This document shows, in pieces, positions 1-5,687 of a stretch of 7,597 nt of DNA. The notes under the pieces were generated by a model. That model made no database searches. It was not told where the DNA came from and was given only the letters and a program-made list of their open reading frames with translations. Source of the DNA: CAZQAA01 sp964591255 (lineage in GTDB: Bacteria; Desulfobacterota; DSM-4660; Desulfatiglandales; Desulfatiglandaceae); contig CAZQAA010000120.1 of the NCBI GenBank assembly GCA_964591255.1, forward strand, positions 1-7,597, written 5' to 3'. How positions within the stretch are numbered: position 1 is the first letter of the stretch; each line of letters opens with the position of its first letter. Both the position numbers and the translations under genes were made by a program.

Positions 1-626
1 TGTTTTCTGATTTCGGTTCTGCCCTGCCTGCACCGACCCGTCTGGTAGTTAGCCTCAGTCATTTTTTTAAGGCAAATATCCATTATATAATAGGTAGCAT
101 TATCGCAATAGGCATTTTATTTAACAGATACAGGAGGACCAAAGTAGGAAGAAGACAGACTGACGCTGTTGCCCTCAAACTGCCTATTTTCGGGAATCTG
201 CTTAAAAAAACAGCCCTTGCAAGGTTTACCAGGACACTCGGTACCATGCTAAAAAGCGGTGTGCCCATTCTGGATGCACTTAATATCGTAGCTAAATCAT
301 CTGGGAACGTGATCGTAGAAGGTGTTGTCCTGGATGCAAGAGCCAGTATTGCCGAGGGACAGACAATTGCCGAACCATTGGCAGAGACCGATCTGTTCCC
401 GCCGATGGTGGTCCAAATGATTTCTGTGGGGGAAGCTACCGGTGCACTTGATTCCATGCTGGAAAAGATTGCCGATTTTTATGATGATGAGGTAGACACA
501 GCCGTTGCAGCCTTGACATCAATGCTGGAGCCGATGCTGATGGTATTTCTTGGGGGCACAATAGGCGGAATGGTCATAGCCATGTACCTGCCCATTTTTA
601 AGATGGCCTCAGTAATAGGGTCATAA
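1..626 (+). CDS. pilC: Type IV pilus inner-membrane platform protein PilC/GspF family, 3' part
   Basis: The reading frame is open from base 3 to the TAA at 624-626. It gives 207 residues, and the gene begins before the window. PilC is the polytopic inner-membrane platform on which the PilB/PilT ATPases act to assemble and retract the pilus. The visible part starts with a linker rich in Leu/Pro/Thr (ALPAPTRLV), as in GspF proteins between the first F domain and the middle of the protein. Next comes a membrane helix (HYIIGSIIAIGILF) followed by a basic stop-transfer stretch (NRYRR). The second GspF domain follows, with the typical LPIFGNLLKK, TLGTMLKSGVPILDAL and ISVGEATGALDSML motifs. A C-terminal membrane helix (about bases 530-600) ends in YLPIFKMASV. 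The end is normal for the family. An ATG at 246 lies inside the second F domain and is not the true start. The pilS gene follows after 4 bases, so the two are almost certainly cotranscribed. Confidence 0.93.
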   Translation, partial: FSDFGSALPAPTRLVVSLSHFFKANIHYIIGSIIAIGILFNRYRRTKVGRRQTDAVALKLPIFGNLLKKTALARFTRTLGTMLKSGVPILDALNIVAKSSGNVIVEGVVLDARASIAEGQTIAEPLAETDLFPPMVVQMISVGEATGALDSMLEKIADFYDDEVDTAVAALTSMLEPMLMVFLGGTIGGMVIAMYLPIFKMASVIGS

Positions 627-630
627 TGAT

Positions 631-2331
631 ATGATCGGCTTTAAGCCGAAAATGTTTCAATCAGAACTTTCCGGGCGCCTCCAGATCCTTATGCTGGCAA
701 GGGTCGTCTTTATATCTCTCCTTTTAGGTCTATCTGTCTTCATTCAGGCCAAAGAGACAGAGACATATTTTGGGCATATCCAAGCATCACACTACTTGCT
801 TATTGCCATCGTATATTTTTTGACAGTCCTGTATGTTATTATCTTCAAATATTCAGATAACCTGATTCGCCTCGCCTATGTTCAGCTGATTTTAGACACT
901 TTCTTTGTTACTGCAATTATGTATACCACCGGAGGCATGGGGAGCATATTTTCCTTTTTATACATAATCATTATAATAAACGGCAGCTTACTACTTTACC
1001 GGAAAGGGGCCTTTATTGTCGCATCCTGTTGCAGCATCCTGTTTACAGTTTTGGTATGCTTGCACTATCACAATATAATTCATCCTCTGGGCGGTCAGGA
1101 TGTGTATGGAATGGGACGTCGAAATCCACAGATCCTGTTCCTTGTTTTTGTAAATGTTACGGCTTTCTACTTGGTTGCCATTCTCAGCAGTTATCTTTCC
1201 GAACAGGCACGAAAAACAAGTGTTGAATTAAAGGCAAAACAGATAGATTTGGACAGATTAGAAGTCCTTAATGAAAGTATTGTAAACAGTATTACATCAG
1301 GTGTGATAGCTGTGGACGGGGAAAACAGGATTGTCCTTATCAACCCGGCGGCCGAGGGTATGTTTGGAATAAATGCGGCCGAGATGTCAGGGAGAAAAGT
1401 CCCCCAGGTCGTTCCTTCGTTGGTGGAATGTATGGGCGATGAACAGGCCTTGTTCTCTGAATCTGCCTGGAAGCGACAGCCTTTTCGTGATCTGTTGCAT
1501 AAGAAGCCTGATGATAGTGAAACGTATTTCAGGTTTTCCGTATCTCCTCTTAAGCTGCCGGCAGGGATACGGAAAGGACATATCCTAGTCTTTCAGGATA
1601 TGACCGAGATCAGACAGATAGAAAAGGAAATGAAAAAGATGGAAGGACTTGCCATGATTGGTGAACTCGCTGCGCGTATCGCCCATGAAATAAGAAATCC
1701 TCTTGCCTCCATAAGCGGATCTGTTCAGATGCTTAGGGAGGGACTGGAAGAAAATGATATCAACATCAGGCTAATGGAAATCGTCTCAAGAGAGATCAAC
1801 AGGCTGAATCATTTGGTAAACAATTTTTTGCAGTTTGCCAGACCGAAAAGGACAGATTTCAAAGAGTTTGATTTGAACCATTTGATTTCAGAATCTATTG
1901 ATCTGTTTAAAAACAGCATACATCTGAGGGAAGGGATAAAAATACATATGGAATTCCAACAGCCTGTAAGACTTGAGTCTGATCCTGATCAGCTGAAACA
2001 GGTGTTATGGAATCTGTTCCTAAATGCAAGTGAGGCCATGCCAGATGGAGGGATTCTGTATGTGAAGACATTTGTGGAAGCGGATAGCGTGTTGCAGAAT
2101 ATTAAAAAGGTGAAAATTGTTGTGCAGGATACAGGTGACGGCTTTGACAGCGAGATCCTTCCTCATGTTTTTACGCCTTTTTTGACCACAAAAAAAGGTG
2201 GTTCCGGTTTGGGACTGGCCATAGTGAAAGGGATAGTGGAAGGGCTTGCGGGAGAGGTATCTGGAGACAATCGTCCTGAAGGTGGGGCCGAGATTACAAT
2301 CTCATTGCCGATCACCAGGAGCGGAGAATGA
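631..2331 (+). CDS. pilS: PilS-type membrane sensor histidine kinase with PAS domain
   Basis: This 566-residue kinase would autophosphorylate and pass phosphate to a PilR-type sigma-54 response regulator controlling pilin expression. About six membrane helices fill residues 17-188, matching the six-helix sensor of PilS. A short coiled segment (190-213) leads to a PAS domain at about 214-330 (SITSGVIAVDGENRIVLINP). The HisKA domain carries the phosphoacceptor His352 in AHEIRNPLAS. The HATPase_c domain has the N box (Asn461 and Asn465, WNLFLNASEAMPDGG), the G1 box DTGDGF (Asp500) and the G2 box GGSGLGLAIVKG (523-534). All catalytic motifs are intact. ATG 631 lies 4 bases after the pilC stop with only a weak upstream GGG, which suggests translational coupling. 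ATG 652 (Met8) is a possible alternative start. Being next to pilC supports PilS over a generic NtrB-like kinase. No response regulator follows in the window. Confidence 0.88.
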   Translation: MIGFKPKMFQSELSGRLQILMLARVVFISLLLGLSVFIQAKETETYFGHIQASHYLLIAIVYFLTVLYVIIFKYSDNLIRLAYVQLILDTFFVTAIMYTTGGMGSIFSFLYIIIIINGSLLLYRKGAFIVASCCSILFTVLVCLHYHNIIHPLGGQDVYGMGRRNPQILFLVFVNVTAFYLVAILSSYLSEQARKTSVELKAKQIDLDRLEVLNESIVNSITSGVIAVDGENRIVLINPAAEGMFGINAAEMSGRKVPQVVPSLVECMGDEQALFSESAWKRQPFRDLLHKKPDDSETYFRFSVSPLKLPAGIRKGHILVFQDMTEIRQIEKEMKKMEGLAMIGELAARIAHEIRNPLASISGSVQMLREGLEENDINIRLMEIVSREINRLNHLVNNFLQFARPKRTDFKEFDLNHLISESIDLFKNSIHLREGIKIHMEFQQPVRLESDPDQLKQVLWNLFLNASEAMPDGGILYVKTFVEADSVLQNIKKVKIVVQDTGDGFDSEILPHVFTPFLTTKKGGSGLGLAIVKGIVEGLAGEVSGDNRPEGGAEITISLPITRSGE

Positions 2332-2339
2332 GTGATTAG
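2317..2339 (+). other. Orphan start site overlapping the pilS stop, three-codon reading frame
   Basis: AGGAG at 2317-2321 sits 6 bases before an ATG at 2328-2330, which overlaps the pilS TGA in the classic ATGA arrangement. The frame reads Met-Ser-Asp and then hits TAG at 2337-2339. This is the layout expected for a translationally coupled next gene such as pilR, but no coding sequence follows. I see no response-regulator or HTH remnant in the three forward frames downstream. It may be a relic of a lost gene or chance, since the AGGAG also lies in pilS codons. Confidence 0.35.
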
Positions 2340-2351
2340 CTCCAGATAGCT

Positions 2352-2389
2352 GACAGCTTGGGTCAAATAAAAATAACCTGCTGTTTTTT
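2352..2389 (+). terminator. Probable rho-independent terminator after pilS
   Basis: ACAGC (2353-2357) pairs with GCTGT (2380-2384). After a two-base TT bulge, GGGT (2360-2363) pairs with ACCT (2376-2379, one G-U pair). The loop is 12 A-rich bases, and a run of six T (2384-2389) follows directly. It lies 21 bases after the pilS stop and would end the pilus transcript. The bulge and the large loop make it less than ideal. Confidence 0.55.
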
Positions 2390-2446
2390 ATTTGCAATTG
2401 TATACTTATTTTTTAAGCAAGATTCTGATGCTTTTCCATTTCCTGT

Positions 2447-2527
2447 ATGGGACTTAATATCCATGTTACGAGCTGATTGATAACATGATGCCCTATAAAG
2501 TCTCATGATCTGTCCTGTGAGTCCCAT
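2447..2527. repeat. Nested inverted repeats, possible structured RNA
   Basis: ATGGGACT at 2447-2454 is the perfect reverse complement of AGTCCCAT at 2520-2527. Two further pairs (T-G and A-T) extend the stem to 10 pairs. Inside, CATGTTA (2462-2468) pairs perfectly with TAACATG (2481-2487) around a 12-base loop. CATGA (2485-2489) can instead pair with TCATG (2503-2507), giving an alternative fold. This could be a small RNA, a 5' leader element or a protein-binding site. Strand and function are unknown. Confidence 0.4.
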
Positions 2528-2566
2528 CCCTTTTCTGCTCTTGCAAAAGATGTGTTGAGAATGTTA

Positions 2567-2581
2567 ACCTCGTTTCGAGGT
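2567..2581. repeat. Short perfect hairpin ACCTCG-TTT-CGAGGT
   Basis: A 6-base perfect inverted repeat with a 3-base loop lies 100 bases before the aminotransferase start. It is not followed by a T-run on the plus strand, so it is not an evident terminator. It could be an operator half-site pair or part of a leader structure. Confidence 0.35.
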
Positions 2582-2667
2582 GGTTCTTTATACTACGCAT
2601 AAAAAACATATAGCAGTATTAGTGAAATTTCCTGCCTTTTCTTGTTACTCTATCACGTTTGTCAAGT

Positions 2668-2674
2668 AAGAGGG
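2668..2674 (+). promoter_or_regulatory. Ribosome binding site deciding the aminotransferase start
   Basis: AAGAGGG ends 6 bases before ATG 2681. The alternative in-frame TTG at 2642 has only a pyrimidine-rich sequence upstream. The residues it would add (LLYHVCQVRGNT) also lack any family resemblance. Confidence 0.6.
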
Positions 2675-2680
2675 AACACG

Positions 2681-3868
2681 ATGACTATTTCTGATAAGAT
2701 ACAAATGCATATGGCAAAGTCCTCCTGGATCAGGAAGATGTTTGAGGGAGGACAACATAGAAAGGAGCGGATCGGCGGCGAAAATGTATTTGATTTCAGC
2801 CTGGGAAATCCCCAGATGGAACCCCCGCCTGAGTTTAAAAAGGTTCTTGAAAAACTTATCAGTGCCCCTATTCCCATGCAACACGGATATATGCCAAATG
2901 CCGGTTTTATAGAAACAAGGCAGGCAGTGGCGGATTATCTGTCCAAGTTTAACAGGGTGTCTTTTACCTTCGATGATATTGTAATGACAGTAGGGGCAGG
3001 TGGGGGATTAAATGTCGTCTTCAAGACACTCCTTAATCCCGGCGATGAGGTGGTAATCCCTAAGCCCTATTTTGTTGAATATGATTTTTATCTGGATAAC
3101 CATCAGGGGATTCCTGTGTTGGTGCCCACAACCCCCGATTTTTCCCTTGATCTTGATGCCATTTCCATGGCTATTACGAAAAAGACAAAGGCGGTATTGA
3201 TTAATTCCCCGAATAATCCCACCGGTCGTGTTTACAGGGAGGAGGAATTGAGGGATTTGGGCAGGCTACTTTCCTATTTTAACAAAAAATATGGTCAAGT
3301 CATATATCTTATCTCTGATGAGCCATACAGAAAGATCGTTTACGACGGAATCAGACCTGTCAGCGTGTTTGATTGTTATGATCAAAGCGTTGTTGTGACC
3401 TCTTTTTCCAAGGACTTATCTATACCGGGGGAGAGGATAGGATATGTGGCAGTTCATCCCGATATATCAGACAGAGATATGGTCCTTTCTGGAATGGTGC
3501 TCTGCAACAGAATCTTGGGCTATGTCAATGCACCTGCACTCATGCAGAGAGCAATCCGTTACCTTCTGGAGACGAGTGTTGATATAGGAGAGTACCAGAA
3601 GAAAAGGGATATGCTCTGTGATGGACTGTCTGCTTTTGGATATGAATTTGTAAGGCCTGAAGGGGCCTTTTATCTTTTTCCAAAAACACCTATAAAGGAT
3701 GATAAGATTTTTGTCTCCGCACTTCAGGAAGAGAATATCCTTACTGTTCCAGGTAGTGGCTTCGGTATGCCCGGCTATTTTAGGATTGCCTATTGTGTAT
3801 CAGACTATGTGATCGAACATGCATTGCCCGGTTTTAAGAAAGTCATGGATAGATATAGGGCAGAATAA
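2681..3868 (+). CDS. PLP-dependent class I/II aminotransferase
   Basis: This is a 395-residue cytoplasmic fold-type I aminotransferase of the AspC/AspB superfamily, which transfers an amino group between an amino acid and a 2-oxo acid. Family landmarks are all present: an N-terminal substrate-loop region FSLGNPQMEPP (39-49); glycine-rich TVGAGGGLN (103-111) that holds the PLP phosphate; Asn179 in SPNNPTGR; Asp213 and Tyr216 in SDEPYRK; the Schiff-base Lys244 in SFSKDLSIPGERIGY, with Arg252; and Arg368 in GYFRIAY, the residue that binds the substrate carboxylate. Length is normal for the family. ATG 2681 is preferred over the longer TTG start because of the ribosome binding site at 2668-2674. 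Substrate specificity cannot be read from sequence alone; aspartate, alanine or an aromatic or sulfur amino acid are all open. The NIL-ferredoxin gene follows after 23 bases and probably shares its transcript. Confidence 0.9.
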   Translation: MTISDKIQMHMAKSSWIRKMFEGGQHRKERIGGENVFDFSLGNPQMEPPPEFKKVLEKLISAPIPMQHGYMPNAGFIETRQAVADYLSKFNRVSFTFDDIVMTVGAGGGLNVVFKTLLNPGDEVVIPKPYFVEYDFYLDNHQGIPVLVPTTPDFSLDLDAISMAITKKTKAVLINSPNNPTGRVYREEELRDLGRLLSYFNKKYGQVIYLISDEPYRKIVYDGIRPVSVFDCYDQSVVVTSFSKDLSIPGERIGYVAVHPDISDRDMVLSGMVLCNRILGYVNAPALMQRAIRYLLETSVDIGEYQKKRDMLCDGLSAFGYEFVRPEGAFYLFPKTPIKDDKIFVSALQEENILTVPGSGFGMPGYFRIAYCVSDYVIEHALPGFKKVMDRYRAE

Positions 3869-3891
3869 AATAGATAATAGGAGATTAATCC

Positions 3892-4317
3892 ATGTATTCA
3901 AAGATGCTTTCCTTGAGATTTCCGAAACATATCGTGAATGAACCAATAGCCGTTAATCTTGTCAGGAAATTCAATCTCTCTTTCAATATCCTAAAGGCCA
4001 CCATATATCCCAGAAAGGAGGGACTTATGGTGCTTGAGCTCAGTGGAGATAGAAAGGATTTTCAAAGGGGTGTGCGCTATCTGAAAGACTTAGGAATAAA
4101 AGTAGACAGTATTGGACATGGTATCAAGAGAGATGAAAAAAAATGTTTTCATTGCGGAGTATGTACGGCCGTTTGTCCTACAGGCGCACTCCATATAAAA
4201 CGTCCTGAAATGAAAGTGCTTTTTGATATGGAGAGATGCAGTGCATGTGAGTTATGTGTATGGGTCTGTCCGCCCCACGCTATGAAGGTGAAGTTTAACA
4301 AAACTCTGCTTTATTAA
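3892..4317 (+). CDS. NIL-domain ferredoxin with two [4Fe-4S] motifs
   Basis: This is a 141-residue soluble protein. Residues 1-75 resemble the NIL domain, the small ACT-like fold also found at the C-terminus of the methionine importer ATPase MetN (LRFPKHIVNEPIAVNLVRKF, and a YLKDLGIKVDSIG end). Two ferredoxin motifs follow: Cys85, 88, 91 and 95 (CFHCGVCTAVCP) and Cys116, 119, 122 and 126 (CSACELCVWVCP). All eight ligands are present, so two [4Fe-4S] clusters are expected. In methanogens and sulfate reducers, NIL-ferredoxins are genetically linked to homocysteine formation from aspartate semialdehyde and sulfide, together with COG1900 (DUF39) proteins. No COG1900 gene is visible here, so that role is inference. 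The start is well supported by AGGAG at 3879-3883, 8 bases before ATG. It is flanked by the aminotransferase (23 bases) and mtaB (6 bases). An electron-donor role for a neighbouring enzyme is the alternative. Confidence 0.87.
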   Translation: MYSKMLSLRFPKHIVNEPIAVNLVRKFNLSFNILKATIYPRKEGLMVLELSGDRKDFQRGVRYLKDLGIKVDSIGHGIKRDEKKCFHCGVCTAVCPTGALHIKRPEMKVLFDMERCSACELCVWVCPPHAMKVKFNKTLLY

Positions 4318-4323
4318 TATTTA

Positions 4324-5661
4324 ATGAAAAGATTTTGGGGATATTCAGTGCCTGACAGGAAGTTTAATATCATAACGCTTGGATGCAAGGTGAACCAGTA
4401 TGAGTCTGCGTACTTGCAAGAGACCCTTGTCAGATCAGGTTGGCGGCATGTGGCAAGAGGTGAGAGGCCCAATGTTACCATAGTAAACACATGCATTGTT
4501 ACACATAATGCTGCCCAGCAGTCGAGACAGGCCATAAGAAAGGCCATCAGGGAAAATCCAGAAGGTAGGGTGGCGGCTATAGGTTGTTATGTTCAGGTAT
4601 ATCCAGATGATATTTTGCAAATGGAAGGGATTGATCTGGTTGCGGACAACAGTATGAAGGGACATGTTCCTGAATCGATCATAGAGGTAGTTGAAACCGG
4701 CAGCAGATCTGTTTTATTGAATAATTTTGGGCGCCATACTCCATTTGAATTCCTTCCCATCAGATGTTTTCCTGACAGAACCAGGGCCTTTCTTAAGGTC
4801 CAGGATGGATGCCGGTCCTTTTGCACATATTGTATTGTCCCATTTGCCAGGGGACCTCTTAGGAGTCTTGCCCCTGACAAGGTCATTTCCATGATAATGG
4901 CCTTGTCAGAGGAGGGCTATAAAGAAATCGTGTTGACCGGTATCAATCTTGGAAAATATGGGGTGGATCTTGATAATCATACGAATCTCGTGCGGTTACT
5001 TGAGGTGATATGTAAAGAAGACCTCCCTGTTCGTATAAGGATCAGCTCTATTGAGCCAAAAGAAATAGGGCCTGATTTGATAGATTTGGTTGCCTCGGCA
5101 AGAGGTGTTTGCAGACATCTTCATATTCCTTTGCAGAGTGGAGATGACAGGGTCCTGAAGAAAATGAATCGGAATTATACCTCGTCGGAATTTTCAAGGC
5201 TGATTGAAGAGATCCACACCAAGATTCCATTTGCAGCCATCGGGATTGATGTTATGTCCGGATTCCCAGGTGAAGATTATGAGGCCCATCAAAACACATA
5301 TTCCCTTATCAAAGATTTGCCCGTATCTTATCTGCATGTATTTCCCTTTTCTCCCAGGCCGGGAACCCCTGCTGCATATTTTGATGACAGGATTAGCCCT
5401 CAAACAACAAAGGAAAGGGCTGCACATCTAAGATCCCTTGGCCGGGAAAAAAGGAGCCAATTCTATTCCAGCTGTCTGAAAAAAAGGTTTATGATGCTTG
5501 TCGAGGGGATGTATTCAGAAAAAGATGGCTTATTCATAAGAGGGAGAAGCGATAATTATATCCCAACTTTTGTCTGTACATCCCAGGATTTGAAGGGCCG
5601 CCTCATTCCGGTGCGCCTGGAGAGGATTTCAGGGGACAAGGTAATAGGTACGGTTGCCTGA
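4324..5661 (+). CDS. mtaB: tRNA t6A37 methylthiotransferase MtaB
   Basis: This radical SAM enzyme would convert N6-threonylcarbamoyladenosine at tRNA position 37 to its 2-methylthio form (ms2t6A), which supports decoding of ANN codons. The N-terminal MTTase domain carries cluster ligands Cys21 (TLGCKVNQYES), Cys57 (IVNTCIVTHNA) and Cys88 (AAIGCYVQ). The radical SAM motif is Cys163-x3-Cys167-x2-Cys170 (DGCRSFCTYCIVPFARG). A C-terminal TRAM-like RNA-binding domain fills about residues 380-440. The LGCKVNQ signature separates MtaB from MiaB (GCQMN) and RimO. Length (445) is typical. ATG 4324, 6 bases after the ferredoxin stop, has no clear Shine-Dalgarno. An in-frame GTG at 4348 follows GGGG (4337-4340) and would give MPDRKFNIITLGCK, closer to usual MtaB N-termini. 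The start is therefore uncertain by 8 residues. Its place directly after a ferredoxin suggests possible electron supply, which is inference. Confidence 0.93.
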   Translation: MKRFWGYSVPDRKFNIITLGCKVNQYESAYLQETLVRSGWRHVARGERPNVTIVNTCIVTHNAAQQSRQAIRKAIRENPEGRVAAIGCYVQVYPDDILQMEGIDLVADNSMKGHVPESIIEVVETGSRSVLLNNFGRHTPFEFLPIRCFPDRTRAFLKVQDGCRSFCTYCIVPFARGPLRSLAPDKVISMIMALSEEGYKEIVLTGINLGKYGVDLDNHTNLVRLLEVICKEDLPVRIRISSIEPKEIGPDLIDLVASARGVCRHLHIPLQSGDDRVLKKMNRNYTSSEFSRLIEEIHTKIPFAAIGIDVMSGFPGEDYEAHQNTYSLIKDLPVSYLHVFPFSPRPGTPAAYFDDRISPQTTKERAAHLRSLGREKRSQFYSSCLKKRFMMLVEGMYSEKDGLFIRGRSDNYIPTFVCTSQDLKGRLIPVRLERISGDKVIGTVA

Positions 5662-5687
5662 AAACCATTTGATTATTGGTATAAAGG

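Larger units (their letters stand above)
2390..2680. other. Non-coding intergenic region with inverted repeats
   Basis: I find no supportable gene on either strand between the pilS terminator and the aminotransferase start. The region contains a long-range 8-base inverted repeat (2447-2454 with 2520-2527) that encloses a 7-base hairpin (2462-2468 with 2481-2487), and a separate short hairpin at 2567-2581. It must hold the promoter of the downstream four-gene block. A TATACT at 2589-2594 could be a -10 element, but no good -35 box lies 16-18 bases upstream, so I do not call a promoter. I see no sigma-54 -24/-12 motif and no recognised riboswitch. Confidence 0.6.

Noticed and set aside
83..457. 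Minus-strand open frame of 124 codons
   Set aside because: It is antisense to pilC, has low-complexity composition and no recognisable motif, and is a shadow of the real gene.
246..626. A separate small gene starting at ATG 246
   Set aside because: The same frame is open to the window edge with clear GspF-family sequence before it, so it is only the tail of pilC.
2541..2594. Sigma-70 promoter from TTGCAA (2541-2546) or TATACT (2589-2594)
   Set aside because: Neither hexamer has a matching partner at 16-18 bases, so a promoter call would be guesswork.
2340..2640. Degraded pilR or a small gene in the intergenic gap
   Set aside because: The three forward frames carry several stops and show no receiver, AAA+ or helix-turn-helix motif. 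The reverse strand shows no convincing reading frame either.
2642..2680. Longer aminotransferase starting at TTG 2642
   Set aside because: There is no ribosome binding site before the TTG, while ATG 2681 has a good one at 6 bases. The extra residues do not look like family sequence.
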